Made by a program: the position numbers and the translations under genes | Shown here: piece after piece, positions 18,660-27,971 of the stretch | How positions within the stretch are numbered: the stretch's first letter is position 1 | How the letters are laid out: the number at the start of each line of letters is the position of its first letter | Assembly (NCBI RefSeq): GCF_020991085.1 | Contig: NZ_CP087719.1 | Coordinates: forward strand, 682,001-746,000 | DNA from: Roseomonas sp. OT10 | GTDB taxonomy: Bacteria; Pseudomonadota; Alphaproteobacteria; Acetobacterales; Acetobacteraceae | Length of the DNA: 64,000 bases | Direction of reading: 5' to 3' | The notes under the pieces: generated by a model | What the model saw: the letters and a program-made list of their open reading frames with translations, nothing else | Told to the model about the DNA's origin: nothing | Databases searched by the model: none

Positions 18660-19549
18660 GCGAGGCTTCCCCCGAGCGCGGCCTGCTGTGGTGGCTGGGC
18701 GCCCTGACCCGCAAGCGCGAGGCGGAGACGGTCCGCGAGCGCTTCGAGGCCCTGATGGAGGGCCAGGAGAACGGCGAGGCGCCGGACGGCCTGCCGGAGC
18801 TGGACGCGGCCGAGCGCGTGCTGCTGGGCAACGTCCTCAAGCTGCGCGGCAAGACGGCGCTCGACGTGATGGTGCCGCGCGCGGACATCGTCGCCATGCC
18901 GGAGACGCTGACGCTGGAGGAGGCGATCCGCCTGATCCAGCGCGAGGGTCATTCGCGCATGCCCGTCTACCGCGAGAACCTCGACGACGTGGTGGGGATG
19001 GTCCACATCAAGGACGTCTTCGGCGCGGTGGGACGGGAGGGGCCCTTCAGCCTCTCCGCCATCCTGCGCAAGCCGCTGCTGGTGGTCCCCCAGGTCCCCG
19101 TGCTCGACCTGCTGCTGCAGATGCGCCAGGCGCACATCCACCTGGCGCTGGTGGTGGACGAGTACGGCGGCATCGACGGCCTGGTCACCATCGAGGATCT
19201 GGTCGAGACCATCGTGGGCGACATCGCCGACGAGCATGACGAGGAGGACGCGCCCCAGGCGGTGGAACGCCCGGACGGCTCGATCGACCTTGATGCCCGC
19301 ATGCCGGTGGAGGATCTGGAGGAGCGGCTGGGCCCGACCCTGACGGCCGAGGAGCGGATCCAGGACATCGACACGGTGGGCGGGCTGGTCTCCAACCTTG
19401 CCGGCCGGGTGCCGACCAAGGGCGAGCTGATCTCCCACCCCTCCGGGCTGGAGTTCCAGGTGCTGGAGGCGGACCCGCGCCGCATCCGGCGCCTGCGCGT
19501 GCGCCGCCCCCCATCCCTGGATGCGGCGGCCGCCCAGGCAGCAGAGTAG
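18656..19549 (+). CDS. CBS-domain CorC/HlyC-like protein
   Basis: Cytosolic protein of 297 aa without the DUF21 membrane domain. It has two CBS domains (about residues 75-200: [69 protein letters not shown]) and a C-terminal CorC/HlyC transporter-associated domain ([21 protein letters not shown]). CorC is associated with magnesium and cobalt efflux. ATGA overlap couples it to ybeY. The usual next gene, lnt, is absent here; the operon ends and element copy C follows. Confidence 0.92.
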   Translation: MSEASPERGLLWWLGALTRKREAETVRERFEALMEGQENGEAPDGLPELDAAERVLLGNVLKLRGKTALDVMVPRADIVAMPETLTLEEAIRLIQREGHSRMPVYRENLDDVVGMVHIKDVFGAVGREGPFSLSAILRKPLLVVPQVPVLDLLLQMRQAHIHLALVVDEYGGIDGLVTIEDLVETIVGDIADEHDEEDAPQAVERPDGSIDLDARMPVEDLEERLGPTLTAEERIQDIDTVGGLVSNLAGRVPTKGELISHPSGLEFQVLEADPRRIRRLRVRRPPSLDAAAAQAAE

Positions 19550-19710
19550 CGCGCCGCCAGCGCTTGCCTGCGCCTCCGGTTTCTCCCTGGAGTCCTGGCT
19601 GTCGGCACCCTCCCCGGGCCGCGCCCGCAGGCTGGCAACAGCCGCGGGGTGTGCCGACCAAGTGCGCGGCGTCGGCCGGCGGGTGGGCGGCGCCCGCCCG
19701 GCCCTGTCGG

Positions 19711-20129
19711 ACCGACGGATGGATGACCTGACCCGTGGTGCTGTGGTGTTCGGGCGTCGGACCGGGAGGGGACGCCGTCCCCTCCCAGACCCTCCCCTGC
19801 CGGGGCCACAAGCGGGCCCCGGTCCCCGCTGGGAGTCTGGTGCTTCCGGTAGGCGTCCGCCTCCGGGCTGAACCTTGACGGACCGCGGACAGGCGGGACT
19901 CCGAAAAAGCTTCAGAAGGCGTCAGCGAAAGCCGACCCCGTACCCGCCGAGGAGCCAAGCTCCTCGGCGCTGTGACCCCGTCGCAGTCATCTGCGCGGCA
20001 GCGCCGATCGGGTCCAGGGCCCGCAGGGTCCTGGCGGAGTGGGGGTACGGGGGCGAGGCAGCGCCTTGCCCCCGGGCCACGGGCGCACCTCGTGCCGGCA
20101 CGGATCAGCGCATCGCGCCATCCGTATCA
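19711..20129 (-). repeat. Dispersed structured intergenic element, copy C
   Basis: Inverted copy between convergent genes. Its left end (CTGATACGGATGGCGCGAT on the minus strand) begins exactly in the TGA stop of the enolase-superfamily gene at 20127-20129. All five hairpins are present; the GCCGAGGAGC stem has loop CAA and the terminal GGGAGGGGAC stem has loop GCC. The right boundary near 19711 is set by similarity to copies B and D. The 161 bp between the CorC-like stop (19549) and this copy shows nothing recognisable. Confidence 0.85.
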
Positions 20130-21287
20130 GTAGGCGGGCTTCAGCGGGAACCAGCCGGGCCGGGCCGGGTCGAGGTAGGCCCCCTCGATCCGTTCCACGC
20201 TGAAGCGTCGCAGCGCGTCCTCATCCACCGTCACGCCCAGGCCGGGGCCGGTGGGGACGCGGAAGCAGCCTTCTTCCAGCGTGAAGCGCTCGGCCACGAT
20301 GTCGCCGCCGAGATAGGTGTGCTCCGTGTCGATCGAGAGGGACATGTTGGGAATCGAGGCGGCGAGATGCAGGTAGGCCGATTGGGACAGTCCCAGCTCG
20401 CCCCCGGAATGCAGCGTCACGGGAATGCCGGCGGATTCGCAGATGGCGGCCTGCTTGACGACGGGCCAGAGACCGCCCGCTTCGTGCGGGTCCAGCAGCA
20501 CCACGTCGGCCGCGCCCATGCGGACGATGTTGCCCACGTCCTGGAGCGTGTAGGCGCTCTCGTCCAGGGCGATGGGCACCGGCTGGGCGCGGCGCAGCTC
20601 GGCATGGCCGAGCAGGTCGTCCAGCTCCAGCGGCTGCTCCACCCAGGCTAGGTCGTAGGGCAGCAGCTTGTGCAGCTGCCGCCGCGCGGTGCCGGGGGTC
20701 CAGGCGCCGTTCACGTCGGCGCGCAAGGGCGCGTCGCCCACCGCCTCGCGCACGGCGCGGACCAGGGGGATGTCCGTCGCCTCCGACATGCCGATCTTCA
20801 CCTTGAAGGAGCGGTGGCCCTGGCGGAGGAACTCCGCCGCCGTCTCCGCCGCGGCACCCGGATCGGCGGCGAGGAGATAGGCGACCATCTCCGCCTTCTC
20901 GCGGAAGCGCCCGCCCCAGAGCGCGTGCAGCGGCCGGCCGGTGGCGCGTCCCAGCGCGTCCCACATCGCCATCTCCACCGCCGCCATGGCCATCACCGCG
21001 GCGCGCTTGTGGTGGTAGTAGCCGGCGCCGAGGACGTGGCGGTGGAGCGCCTCCGCCTCGTCGGCGCGGTGCTGCAGGGCGAGGGGGGCGACGATGCGCT
21101 CCAGCACGGCGGGGATGGCGTCGAGCAGGCAGATGCTCTCGCCCCAACCGACCACCCCGCCCGCCGTCTCGATCCGCACCACCAGCCGCGTCGCGCCGCT
21201 GCGCGTGCCGGAGCCCCATTCGATCAGCTTGCGGAAGGGCACCCGCACCAGCCAGTGGCGCACGGATGCGATGCGCAGGTCGTCCAT
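20127..21287 (-). CDS. Mandelate racemase/muconate lactonizing enzyme family protein
   Basis: Enolase-superfamily enzyme (386 aa) that abstracts a proton alpha to a carboxylate, so probably an acid-sugar dehydratase or racemase. Catalytic KxK is SFKVKIG (Lys162, Lys164); metal ligands lie in RADVNGAW, WVEQPLE and PIALDESAY, and TLHSGGELG supplies a probable second catalytic or capping residue. It starts at ATG 21287 after GGGAGGGAACGGG. It diverges from the quinone reductase gene by 90 bp. The substrate cannot be inferred; the other family member at 60.5 kb is a different subgroup. Confidence 0.86.
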   Translation of the reverse strand: MDDLRIASVRHWLVRVPFRKLIEWGSGTRSGATRLVVRIETAGGVVGWGESICLLDAIPAVLERIVAPLALQHRADEAEALHRHVLGAGYYHHKRAAVMAMAAVEMAMWDALGRATGRPLHALWGGRFREKAEMVAYLLAADPGAAAETAAEFLRQGHRSFKVKIGMSEATDIPLVRAVREAVGDAPLRADVNGAWTPGTARRQLHKLLPYDLAWVEQPLELDDLLGHAELRRAQPVPIALDESAYTLQDVGNIVRMGAADVVLLDPHEAGGLWPVVKQAAICESAGIPVTLHSGGELGLSQSAYLHLAASIPNMSLSIDTEHTYLGGDIVAERFTLEEGCFRVPTGPGLGVTVDEDALRRFSVERIEGAYLDPARPGWFPLKPAY

Positions 21288-21377
21288 CCCGTTCCCTCCC
21301 GGCGGGCGGCGCAGCGGACCTATTCCCCCGCCGGCCGCCATCGGGTGGAATGCTAGCCGGGGCAGGGGGGCAGGGCC

Positions 21378-22367
21378 ATGCGGGCCATACAGATCGACCG
21401 ATACGGCGGGCCGGAGGTCCTCATCCGGCGTGACCTGCCGGTCCCCAGCCCCGGACCCGGGGAGGTGCTCATCCGGCTGGCCTGCTCCGGCATCAACTTC
21501 ATGGACATCCATACGCGGCAGGGGAAGTACGCGGGCTCCCGGACCTATCCCCAGACGCTGCCGACCACGCTGGGCATCGAGGGGGCCGGCACCGTCGCCG
21601 CCATCGGGGACGGGGTGCGGGAGTTCCGGGCTGGGGACCGGGTGGCCTATTGCCTGGTCTGGGGCAGCTACGCCGATTTCGCCGTCGTCCCCGCCTGGCG
21701 GACGGTGCCCGTGCCCGACGCGCTGCCGCTGGAACGCGCCGCCGCGGCGATGTTCCACGGGCTGACGGCCCACTACCTGGCCCACGACCTCGGCCGGCTG
21801 GGGCCCGGCGTCACCTGCCTCGTGCACTCAGCCTCGGGCGGGATCGGGCAGCTCCTGGTGCAACTCGGGGGCCGGCTGGGCGCGACGGTCTACGCGACCA
21901 CCAGCACGCCGGCCAAGGCGGAGGTCGCCCGGCGGCGTGGTGCGGCCGCCGCCCTGCTCTATGAGGACGGCCGCTTCGCGGACGCCGTGCGGGATCTGAC
22001 CGGCGGCCGCGGCGTCGACGTCGTCTTCGACCCGATCGGCCGGCCGACCCTGCGCGACAGCCTGCGCGCCGCGTGGACCAGGGGGCTGGTCGTGAGCTTC
22101 GGCAGCGTGGGAGGCAGCGTCCGGGATCTCGATCCCATCGAACTCGGCGAGGCCGGGTCGCTGTTCCTGACGCGCCCCCGCCTCGCCGACCACCTGCCGG
22201 ATGCCGCCACCATCCGGCGCCGGGCGGCCGACATCTTCGCCGCGCTGCTCGACGGCGCGCTGTCGATCGAGGAGGCCGGCCGCTACGGCTTCGACGCCGT
22301 CGAGCACGCCCACGAAGCGCTGGAGAGCCGGCGGATGGTGGGCAAGCCCCTCCTCATCATCGGCTGA
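21378..22367 (+). CDS. NADPH:quinone reductase-type MDR oxidoreductase
   Basis: Zinc-free medium-chain dehydrogenase/reductase of 329 aa, quinone oxidoreductase branch. Visible: GVTCLVHSASGGIGQLLVQL for NADPH binding (AxGGVG-like), GINFMDIHTRQGKY and GIEGAGTVAAIGDGVREF in the catalytic domain, and GRGVDVVFDPIG. No zinc-ligand cysteines are present. ATG 21378 starts the conserved MRAIQIDRYGGPEVL. The downstream Bug protein gene begins 92 bp later, so the two may be co-transcribed. Confidence 0.88.
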   Translation: MRAIQIDRYGGPEVLIRRDLPVPSPGPGEVLIRLACSGINFMDIHTRQGKYAGSRTYPQTLPTTLGIEGAGTVAAIGDGVREFRAGDRVAYCLVWGSYADFAVVPAWRTVPVPDALPLERAAAAMFHGLTAHYLAHDLGRLGPGVTCLVHSASGGIGQLLVQLGGRLGATVYATTSTPAKAEVARRRGAAAALLYEDGRFADAVRDLTGGRGVDVVFDPIGRPTLRDSLRAAWTRGLVVSFGSVGGSVRDLDPIELGEAGSLFLTRPRLADHLPDAATIRRRAADIFAALLDGALSIEEAGRYGFDAVEHAHEALESRRMVGKPLLIIG

Positions 22368-22459
22368 CGGCCGCCTCGCCCATTTCCTGCCGGGACCGGG
22401 GGCGGCATCCTGCGCGCCGCGCAACGGGGCCATCGAGGCCCCGGCCGAGGAAACCCGCC

Positions 22460-23524
22460 ATGTCCGCCCCTGTCCCCGCCAAGCCCCTCCGCCCCGCAGC
22501 AGGCGCATCCCGGCCGGAGGGGGGAGGACCGCCGCCGGCCGCCCTGCCGCGCCGCGCCCTGCTGGCGCTTCCCCTGCTCGCCGCGCCGGGACTCGCGCGG
22601 GGCCAGGGTGCCCCGGGGGCGGACTGGTCGCCCGACCGGCCGATCCGGATCGTCGTGCCCTACACGGCGGGTGGCGCCTCCGACATCACCGCAAGGCTGG
22701 TGGCCGAGCGGCTGCGGCCGGTGCTGGGCCAGCCTGGGGTGGTGGAGAACCGCCCCGGCGCCTCCGGCATCATCGGCACCGACGCGGTGGCCAAGGCGCC
22801 GGCGGATGGCCACACGCTCGCGATGATCGCCAGCAGCCACGTGGTGAACAAGGCACTGTTCCCCACCATCCCCTACGACCCGCTGGCGGATTTCGCGCCC
22901 GTGGTGATGACGGCGCAGGTGCAGCTGGTGATGGTGGTCCCGGCCGGCCACCCGGCGCGCGACGCGAAGGGCTTCGCGGCCTGGGCGAAGGCCCAGGACG
23001 GGCGGGCGGCCTATGCCTCCTCGGGCAATGGCTCGAACCCGCACATCTTCGCCGCGGACTACCTGCGCCGCGCCGGGGTGGAGATGGAGCACGTGCCCTA
23101 TCGCGGCTCCACCGCCGCCCATGCCGACCTGCTGGCCGGGCGGACGCAGATGATGTTCGACGCCTATGCCGCCGTGCAGCCGCATGTCCAGGCGGGCGCG
23201 CTGCGGCTGCTCGGCCTGGCCGGGCCGCGGCGCTCGCCGCTGCTGCCGGACCTGGCCACTATCGCCGAGCAGGGCTTCCCGGGCTACGGCGCCACCTCCT
23301 GGGGCGGTCTGCTGGCCCCGGCCGGGACGCCGCCGGCGGCGGTGGCGCGGCTGAACGCGGCGGTCAACGCGATCCTGGCGGAGAAGGAGGTGCGCGACCG
23401 GCTCGGCCTGCTGGGGGCGGAGGTCGCCGGCGGCCCGCCCGGGGAGTTCGCCGACCAGATGCGCCGCGAGCAGGCGCGCTACGTCGCCCTGGTGCAGGAG
23501 CTCGGGATCAAGGCAGAGGGCTGA
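22460..23524 (+). CDS. Bug/TctC-family periplasmic solute-binding protein
   Basis: Tripartite tricarboxylate transporter substrate-binding protein of 354 aa. The N-terminus is unusually long (about 50 residues, proline/alanine rich) with RRALLALPLLAAPGLARGQG as the export signal. The core has DRPIRIVVPYTAGGASDIT, VVENRPGASGIIGTDAVAKAPADGHT and PYRGSTAAHADLLAGR. No TctA or TctB membrane gene is nearby, so it is an orphan receptor. Convergent with ridA (49-bp gap). Its ligand is unknown. Confidence 0.9.
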   Translation: MSAPVPAKPLRPAAGASRPEGGGPPPAALPRRALLALPLLAAPGLARGQGAPGADWSPDRPIRIVVPYTAGGASDITARLVAERLRPVLGQPGVVENRPGASGIIGTDAVAKAPADGHTLAMIASSHVVNKALFPTIPYDPLADFAPVVMTAQVQLVMVVPAGHPARDAKGFAAWAKAQDGRAAYASSGNGSNPHIFAADYLRRAGVEMEHVPYRGSTAAHADLLAGRTQMMFDAYAAVQPHVQAGALRLLGLAGPRRSPLLPDLATIAEQGFPGYGATSWGGLLAPAGTPPAAVARLNAAVNAILAEKEVRDRLGLLGAEVAGGPPGEFADQMRREQARYVALVQELGIKAEG

Positions 23525-23573
23525 GCGGCACGGGCCCGCCGGCGGACCCCGGACCGGCGCCGGGCCCTGGCGG

Positions 23574-23957
23574 TCATGGCCGTGCCGGCAGCACGGCGGT
23601 CGCCATCAGCTCGATCCGCATCCCCGGCGCGACCAGCCCGGCGACGACGGCGGTGGAGCGGTTGGGCCAGGGCTGGCGGAAGTGGCGGGCGTAGACGGCG
23701 TCCACCGGCTTCATGTCCGCGACGTCGAGGATGTAGAGCGTCACCTGCACCACGTCGTCCAGGCTGCCGCCCGCGGCGCGCAGCGCGGTCTCCAGGTTGC
23801 GCAGGGTCAGCTCCGTCTGGGCGGCGATATCGCCCTCCAGGATGCGGCCCTCGGCGGTGACGGGGCCGTGGGCGGTGAAGACCATGCCGTTCGCCGCCAC
23901 CGCCCAGGAGAAGGGCTGGCCCAGCGAGGGCAGGCCGGTCGCGATCTCTTCCCTCAT
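23574..23957 (-). CDS. RidA family protein
   Basis: YjgF/YER057c/UK114-fold protein of 127 aa, a trimeric enamine/imine deaminase or related ligand-binding protein. Recognisable parts are GDIAAQTELTLRNLETALRAAGGSLDDVVQVTLYILDVADMKPVDAVY and the C-terminal RSTAVVAGLVAPGMRIELMATAVL. The conserved arginine of true RidA (in VxxLxxGxxxRVEI) is replaced by the pattern LVAPGMRIEL, which retains an Arg. It is the last gene of the dctPQM-hydrolase operon, 10 bp after the hydrolase stop, suggesting a role with a nitrogen-containing substrate of that system. Confidence 0.86.
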   Translation of the reverse strand: MREEIATGLPSLGQPFSWAVAANGMVFTAHGPVTAEGRILEGDIAAQTELTLRNLETALRAAGGSLDDVVQVTLYILDVADMKPVDAVYARHFRQPWPNRSTAVVAGLVAPGMRIELMATAVLPARP

Positions 23958-23967
23958 GCCAAACCTC

Positions 23968-24852
23968 TCATGCGGGCGTCTCCTCGATCATTCGCCGCAG
24001 CGCGCCGAACCAGGGATGGGACGGGTCGCGCAGGGCGAGGTGCGTGCCGAAATGGTCCAGCCCCGCCCCCGCCTCCGCCCCGCGCAGCCAGGGCGTGCCG
24101 CGCAGCGCCTCGGCCATGGCGGGGTTGGAGCGCAGCACGCGCGGCGTGTCCGATGCGCCCCAGGACAGGTGCAGCGGCACGCGCAACCGATCCGCGAGGC
24201 GGAGCGGGCTGCTGGCGGCATCCTCGGCCGGGTCGGCCAGGACGGTGGAATAGACCATCGCCTCCAGGCTGCCGGGCGCCGGGTCGGGATGCACGAGGTC
24301 GAGGATGGCGCTGACCGGCAGCAGCCCGCGGATGGCGCCGGGATCGACCCCGCCCGCCGACAGGGCCTCGGGGCGCAGCGCGGCGAGGGAGACGAGGTGC
24401 CCGCCGGCGGAATGCCCGGCGAGGAGGAGCCGGTCCGGGTCGCCGCCGAACGGCCCCACCCGCTCCCGGATCGCGCGCAATGCCGCGATCAGGTCGCCGA
24501 GCTGGGTCGGCAGCCGGTGTTCCGGCGCCAGCCGGTGCGTCGGCGCGGCGAGCAGCGCGCCGGCCGCCGCCGCGCCGGGGGCGAGGAAGCCGCACCACTC
24601 CTTGTGGCCGCTGACCCAGCCGCCGCCGTGCAGGAAGACCAGCACCGGCCGCGCCGTGCCGTCCGGATGCGGGCCGAACAGGTCGAAGGACTGCCACGGC
24701 GCCCCGCCGAAGCGCAGGTCGCGCAGGGCCATCAGCCCCTGCATCGGCGCGGCGGAGGCGGCGAGCGCCGCGTCGGCATAGGCCAGCGCCGCCGGCACGG
24801 GCGGGTCGGGCTGCCGCGCGAGGCGGAAGCCGTGGCGCAGGACGGTCTCCAT
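23968..24852 (-). CDS. Alpha/beta hydrolase, HSL-like
   Basis: Esterase-like hydrolase of 294 aa in the hormone-sensitive-lipase clan. The oxyanion motif is FLHGGGWVSGHKEW (about residue 72), the nucleophile elbow is LAGHSAGGHLVSLAAL, and the catalytic His is likely in LDHFGTHLAL. It resembles the kynurenine formamidase-like branch of small esterases. The start ATG 24852 shares its A with the TGA of dctM (TGATG), so it is coupled to the transporter. The likely role is first-step hydrolysis of the imported compound. Confidence 0.86.
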   Translation of the reverse strand: METVLRHGFRLARQPDPPVPAALAYADAALAASAAPMQGLMALRDLRFGGAPWQSFDLFGPHPDGTARPVLVFLHGGGWVSGHKEWCGFLAPGAAAAGALLAAPTHRLAPEHRLPTQLGDLIAALRAIRERVGPFGGDPDRLLLAGHSAGGHLVSLAALRPEALSAGGVDPGAIRGLLPVSAILDLVHPDPAPGSLEAMVYSTVLADPAEDAASSPLRLADRLRVPLHLSWGASDTPRVLRSNPAMAEALRGTPWLRGAEAGAGLDHFGTHLALRDPSHPWFGALRRMIEETPA

Positions 24853-26144
24853 CAGTGCATCCCGAACAGGCGCGGCACGAAGAGGGTGATGCCGGGGAAG
24901 ACGATCAGCACCAGCAGCACGACGGTCAGCGGCACGCAGAAGGTCCAGATCTCGCGGTTGATCTCGCGCATCGGCACCCGCGTCAGCGTGGACAGGACGA
25001 AGAGGATCAGCCCGTAGGGCGGGGTGATGATGGCGATCATGAAGTTCAGGATCACCACCACGCCGAAATAGGTCAGGTCGATCCCCAGCGCCCGCACCGT
25101 GGGCAGCAGCACGGGGACGAAGACCATCAGCATCACCGAGGCGTCCAGCACCGTCCCCAGCACCAGGAAGAGCAGGTTCACCAGCAGCATGAAGCCGAGC
25201 GGCGACAGCCCGGCCTGCGCGAACCAGCGCGCCAGCCCGTCCGCCACGCCCTCGTTGGTGATGGCGTAGTTGATGAGGAAGGAGGAGACGAGGAGCATCA
25301 TCACCACCGCCGACTGGCGCGAGGATTCGCGGAACACCTCGCGCAGCGCCCGCCAGCCGATGGTGCGGTAGATCACGCCCCCGATCAGCAGCGCCCAGAG
25401 CGCGGCGAAGGCCGCCGCCTCGGTGGGGGTGAAGACGCCGCTCCAGATGCCGCCCAGCAGCACCAGCGGCAGGGTCAGCGGGATGGCGGTCGCCCCCAGC
25501 ACGCCCGGCCATTCGCGCCAGGGCAGGCTCTCCGCCCGCGGCAGGCCGCGGCGCTTCGCGATCAGCAGGATCAGGGCGGAGATGGAGGCCGCCATCAGCA
25601 GCCCGGGCACGATCCCGGCCAGGAACAGCGACCCGATCGAGGCGCCGGAGATCAGCGCGTAGAGCACCATCGGGATGGAGGGCGGGATCATCGGCCCGAG
25701 CAGCGAGGCGGCCGAGGCCACCGCCACCGCCAGCCCGCCGGGATAGCCGCCCTGGCTGCGCATCTGCCGGATCGCCACCATCCCCGCCCCCGCCGCGTCG
25801 GAAACGGCGGAGCCGGTCATCGAGGACATCACGAGGTTCATCAGCACGGTGACATGGCCATGCCCGCCGGGCAGGCGCCCGACCAGCAGGTTCGCCGCCG
25901 ACCACAGCCGGTCGGAGATGGTGGCGGCGTTCATCAGGTTGGCGGTCAGGATGAACAGCGGCACGGCCAGCATCACGGACATGGTGAAGAGGCTGTTCAG
26001 CGTCTGGTCCACCAGCAGCCCGACATCCTGGCCGCTGGCCCAGAGATAGGCGATGCCGGCGGCGAACATGGACAGCACCACCGGCAGCCGCAGCAGCGCC
26101 GCGACCACGAAGACGCCGAGCAGCACGGCGAGGGAGAGGCTCAT
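24852..26144 (-). CDS. dctM: TRAP transporter large permease DctM
   Basis: Inner-membrane 12-helix permease of the TRAP family (430 aa) that uses the sodium gradient to import a solute delivered by the DctP-type receptor. Typical segments: MSLSLAVLLGVFVVAALLRL, PLFILTANLMNAATISDRL, GGHGHVTVLMNLVMSSMTGSAVSDAAG and PPSIPMVLYALISGASIGSLFLAG. It is preceded by dctQ with a 10-bp gap and coupled downstream to the hydrolase by TGATG. The full-length protein shows no disruption. Confidence 0.93.
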   Translation of the reverse strand: MSLSLAVLLGVFVVAALLRLPVVLSMFAAGIAYLWASGQDVGLLVDQTLNSLFTMSVMLAVPLFILTANLMNAATISDRLWSAANLLVGRLPGGHGHVTVLMNLVMSSMTGSAVSDAAGAGMVAIRQMRSQGGYPGGLAVAVASAASLLGPMIPPSIPMVLYALISGASIGSLFLAGIVPGLLMAASISALILLIAKRRGLPRAESLPWREWPGVLGATAIPLTLPLVLLGGIWSGVFTPTEAAAFAALWALLIGGVIYRTIGWRALREVFRESSRQSAVVMMLLVSSFLINYAITNEGVADGLARWFAQAGLSPLGFMLLVNLLFLVLGTVLDASVMLMVFVPVLLPTVRALGIDLTYFGVVVILNFMIAIITPPYGLILFVLSTLTRVPMREINREIWTFCVPLTVVLLVLIVFPGITLFVPRLFGMH

Positions 26145-26154
26145 GCGCGCGTGC

Positions 26155-26757
26155 TCAGCCCACGATGTTGGCGGTGTTGGGCGCCTCGTCCGGCGCCACC
26201 AGCGCGCGCCAGCCGGGGCCGCAGAGACGCGCCAGCTTGACCAGCAGCCGCACCACCACGCTCGCCATGTAGAGGATGAAGCAGGAGAAGATCAGGTCCA
26301 GCCGCCATTCCAGCGCCGAGCTGCGCTCCAGCCGCAGGAACAGCACATAGTCCACCACCGCCGGCAGGGCGGCGGCGAAGAGCCCGGCGAAGAGCGCGCA
26401 TTGCGCGATGCCCGTCCAGCGCCGCGCCACCGGGCCGGAGACGTCCCACAGGATGTCGAAGGCGACGTGGTCGCGCTCCCGCGTCACCAGCGCGTCCGTC
26501 CAGAAGGTGGCCCAGACGAAGGCGACCATCGCCAGCTCGTCCGACCAATAGAGCGGGTCGTCCAGCAGGTAGCGCCAGGCGATGCCCGCGAGGCAGATCG
26601 CCAGGATCGCGGCGAAGAGCAGGACGGAGACGGCCTCCGCGCCCGCCTCGGCCCAGGCCAGCAGGCGGGGCCCGCGCGAAGGGCGGTCGGCGCGGGGGGC
26701 CGGCGCCGCGACGGCGGGGGCGATCTCCGCCGCGCGGCGCGGGACCGGCGCGCTCAC
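26155..26757 (-). CDS. dctQ: TRAP transporter small permease DctQ
   Basis: Small four-helix TRAP permease of 200 aa that binds DctM. Helices start about residues 40-60 (SVLLFAAILAICLAGIAWRYLL), followed by DELAMVAFVWATFWTDALV and DHVAFDILW, the usual DctQ pattern. The first 35 residues are charged and proline-rich. GTG 26757 overlaps the dctP stop as GTGA, supporting this start. dctQ begins 4 bp inside dctP and ends 10 bp before dctM. Confidence 0.9.
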   Translation of the reverse strand: MSAPVPRRAAEIAPAVAAPAPRADRPSRGPRLLAWAEAGAEAVSVLLFAAILAICLAGIAWRYLLDDPLYWSDELAMVAFVWATFWTDALVTRERDHVAFDILWDVSGPVARRWTGIAQCALFAGLFAAALPAVVDYVLFLRLERSSALEWRLDLIFSCFILYMASVVVRLLVKLARLCGPGWRALVAPDEAPNTANIVG

Positions 26758-27779
26758 GCCACGGCCTGGATGCGGTCCTCCAGACCGGGGAGCCATTTCT
26801 GCGAGATGCCGGCCTCCGCGTACTGCTTGCGCACCGAATCCCGGAAGGCGTCCCGGTTGGGGGTGGCGACCTTCATGCCGCCGGCGCGGAACTGCTCCAG
26901 CACCGCCACCTCGTCCGCCACGCGCCGCTCGTCGTGCCAGGTGGCGGCGAGCTTCGCCTGCTCGCGCAGCACGTCGCGCTGGGCCGGGTTCAGCCGGTCC
27001 CAGAAGGGCTTGCCGAAGGCGAGGAAGACGGGCTGCACCAGGTGCGCGGTCAGGACAAGCTGCTGCGTCACCTCGTGGAAGTTGTTCGCGCGGGTCAGGC
27101 CCAGCGGGTTCTCCTGCCCGTCGATCGCGCCGCTCTTCAGCGCCAGGTAGACGTCCGGGTTGGGCATCGGCGTCGGCGTCACGCCCAGCCCCCGCCCCAG
27201 CGCCGTCCAGCCCGGGCCGGGCGGCATGCGCAGCTTCACGCCCCGCAGGTCGGCAGGGAGCTTCACCTCGCGCGGGTTGCGCAGGTTCACCTGCCGCGTG
27301 CCGAGATAGACCGTGCCGAGGAGCTGCACCCCCATCCCGGCGGCGACCCGCTCCGCATACTCGGCGCCCAGCGGCCCGTCGAAGACGCGGCGCAGATGCG
27401 GGTGGTCGCGCAGCACGTAGCCGCCGGAATAGGCACCCAGCTCCGGGAGCTGCTGGTCCACCTCGAAGGTGGTCATCGTGCTCATCTCCAGGTTGCCGCG
27501 CTGCAGCGCCGGCAGCTCCGTCCCCTGGCGGAACAGCGAGGAGGTGGGATGCACCGCGACGGCGAAGGCGCCGGGCCTGGCACGCTCCACACCCTCCTTG
27601 AACCGCATCATCGCCTGGGCGAGCCAGTCGGTCTCCGTGGCGGCGGTGGAGATGCGGAGCTGGATCGGCGTCCCCTGGGCACGGGCGAGGGGAGGGCAGG
27701 CCAGGGCCGGCAGGGCCGCCGCCAGCCCCAGGAGGGATCGGCGGGACGGCGCCGGGGAGGGCGGGGGGCTGGGCGGCAT
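26754..27779 (-). CDS. dctP: TRAP transporter solute-binding protein DctP
   Basis: Periplasmic receptor of 341 aa. A Tat-like or Sec signal, RRSLLGLAAALPALACPPLARA, covers residues about 13-34. Conserved TRAP receptor segments are GVQLLGTVYLGTRQVNLRNP, PADLRGVKLRMPPGPGWTALG and DGQENPLGLTRANNFHEVTQ, where an Arg contacts a ligand carboxylate in the family. First gene of the operon dctP-dctQ-dctM-hydrolase-ridA, which is coupled by 4-, 10- and 1-bp spacings. The 192 bp upstream is shared with the divergent sulfite-oxidase-like gene. A carboxylate ligand is expected. Confidence 0.92.
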   Translation of the reverse strand: MPPSPPPSPAPSRRSLLGLAAALPALACPPLARAQGTPIQLRISTAATETDWLAQAMMRFKEGVERARPGAFAVAVHPTSSLFRQGTELPALQRGNLEMSTMTTFEVDQQLPELGAYSGGYVLRDHPHLRRVFDGPLGAEYAERVAAGMGVQLLGTVYLGTRQVNLRNPREVKLPADLRGVKLRMPPGPGWTALGRGLGVTPTPMPNPDVYLALKSGAIDGQENPLGLTRANNFHEVTQQLVLTAHLVQPVFLAFGKPFWDRLNPAQRDVLREQAKLAATWHDERRVADEVAVLEQFRAGGMKVATPNRDAFRDSVRKQYAEAGISQKWLPGLEDRIQAVA

Positions 27780-27971
27780 GGTGCGGGTCTCCTCGGCCTG
27801 GTGGTGCCTGGTGGCGGGCGACTCCACCGTCGGCGCAGCATTCCGCGCCCACGTCCCGACGGGAAGCAGCCGGCGTGCCAGGGCGGGAGCAAAATCTTCC
27901 GTTGCGCCGCATCCGGAGGGAATGGAACTGTCGCCGGGGCCGTGCGCTCGGCCGGGATCAGGGAGGCCGCG

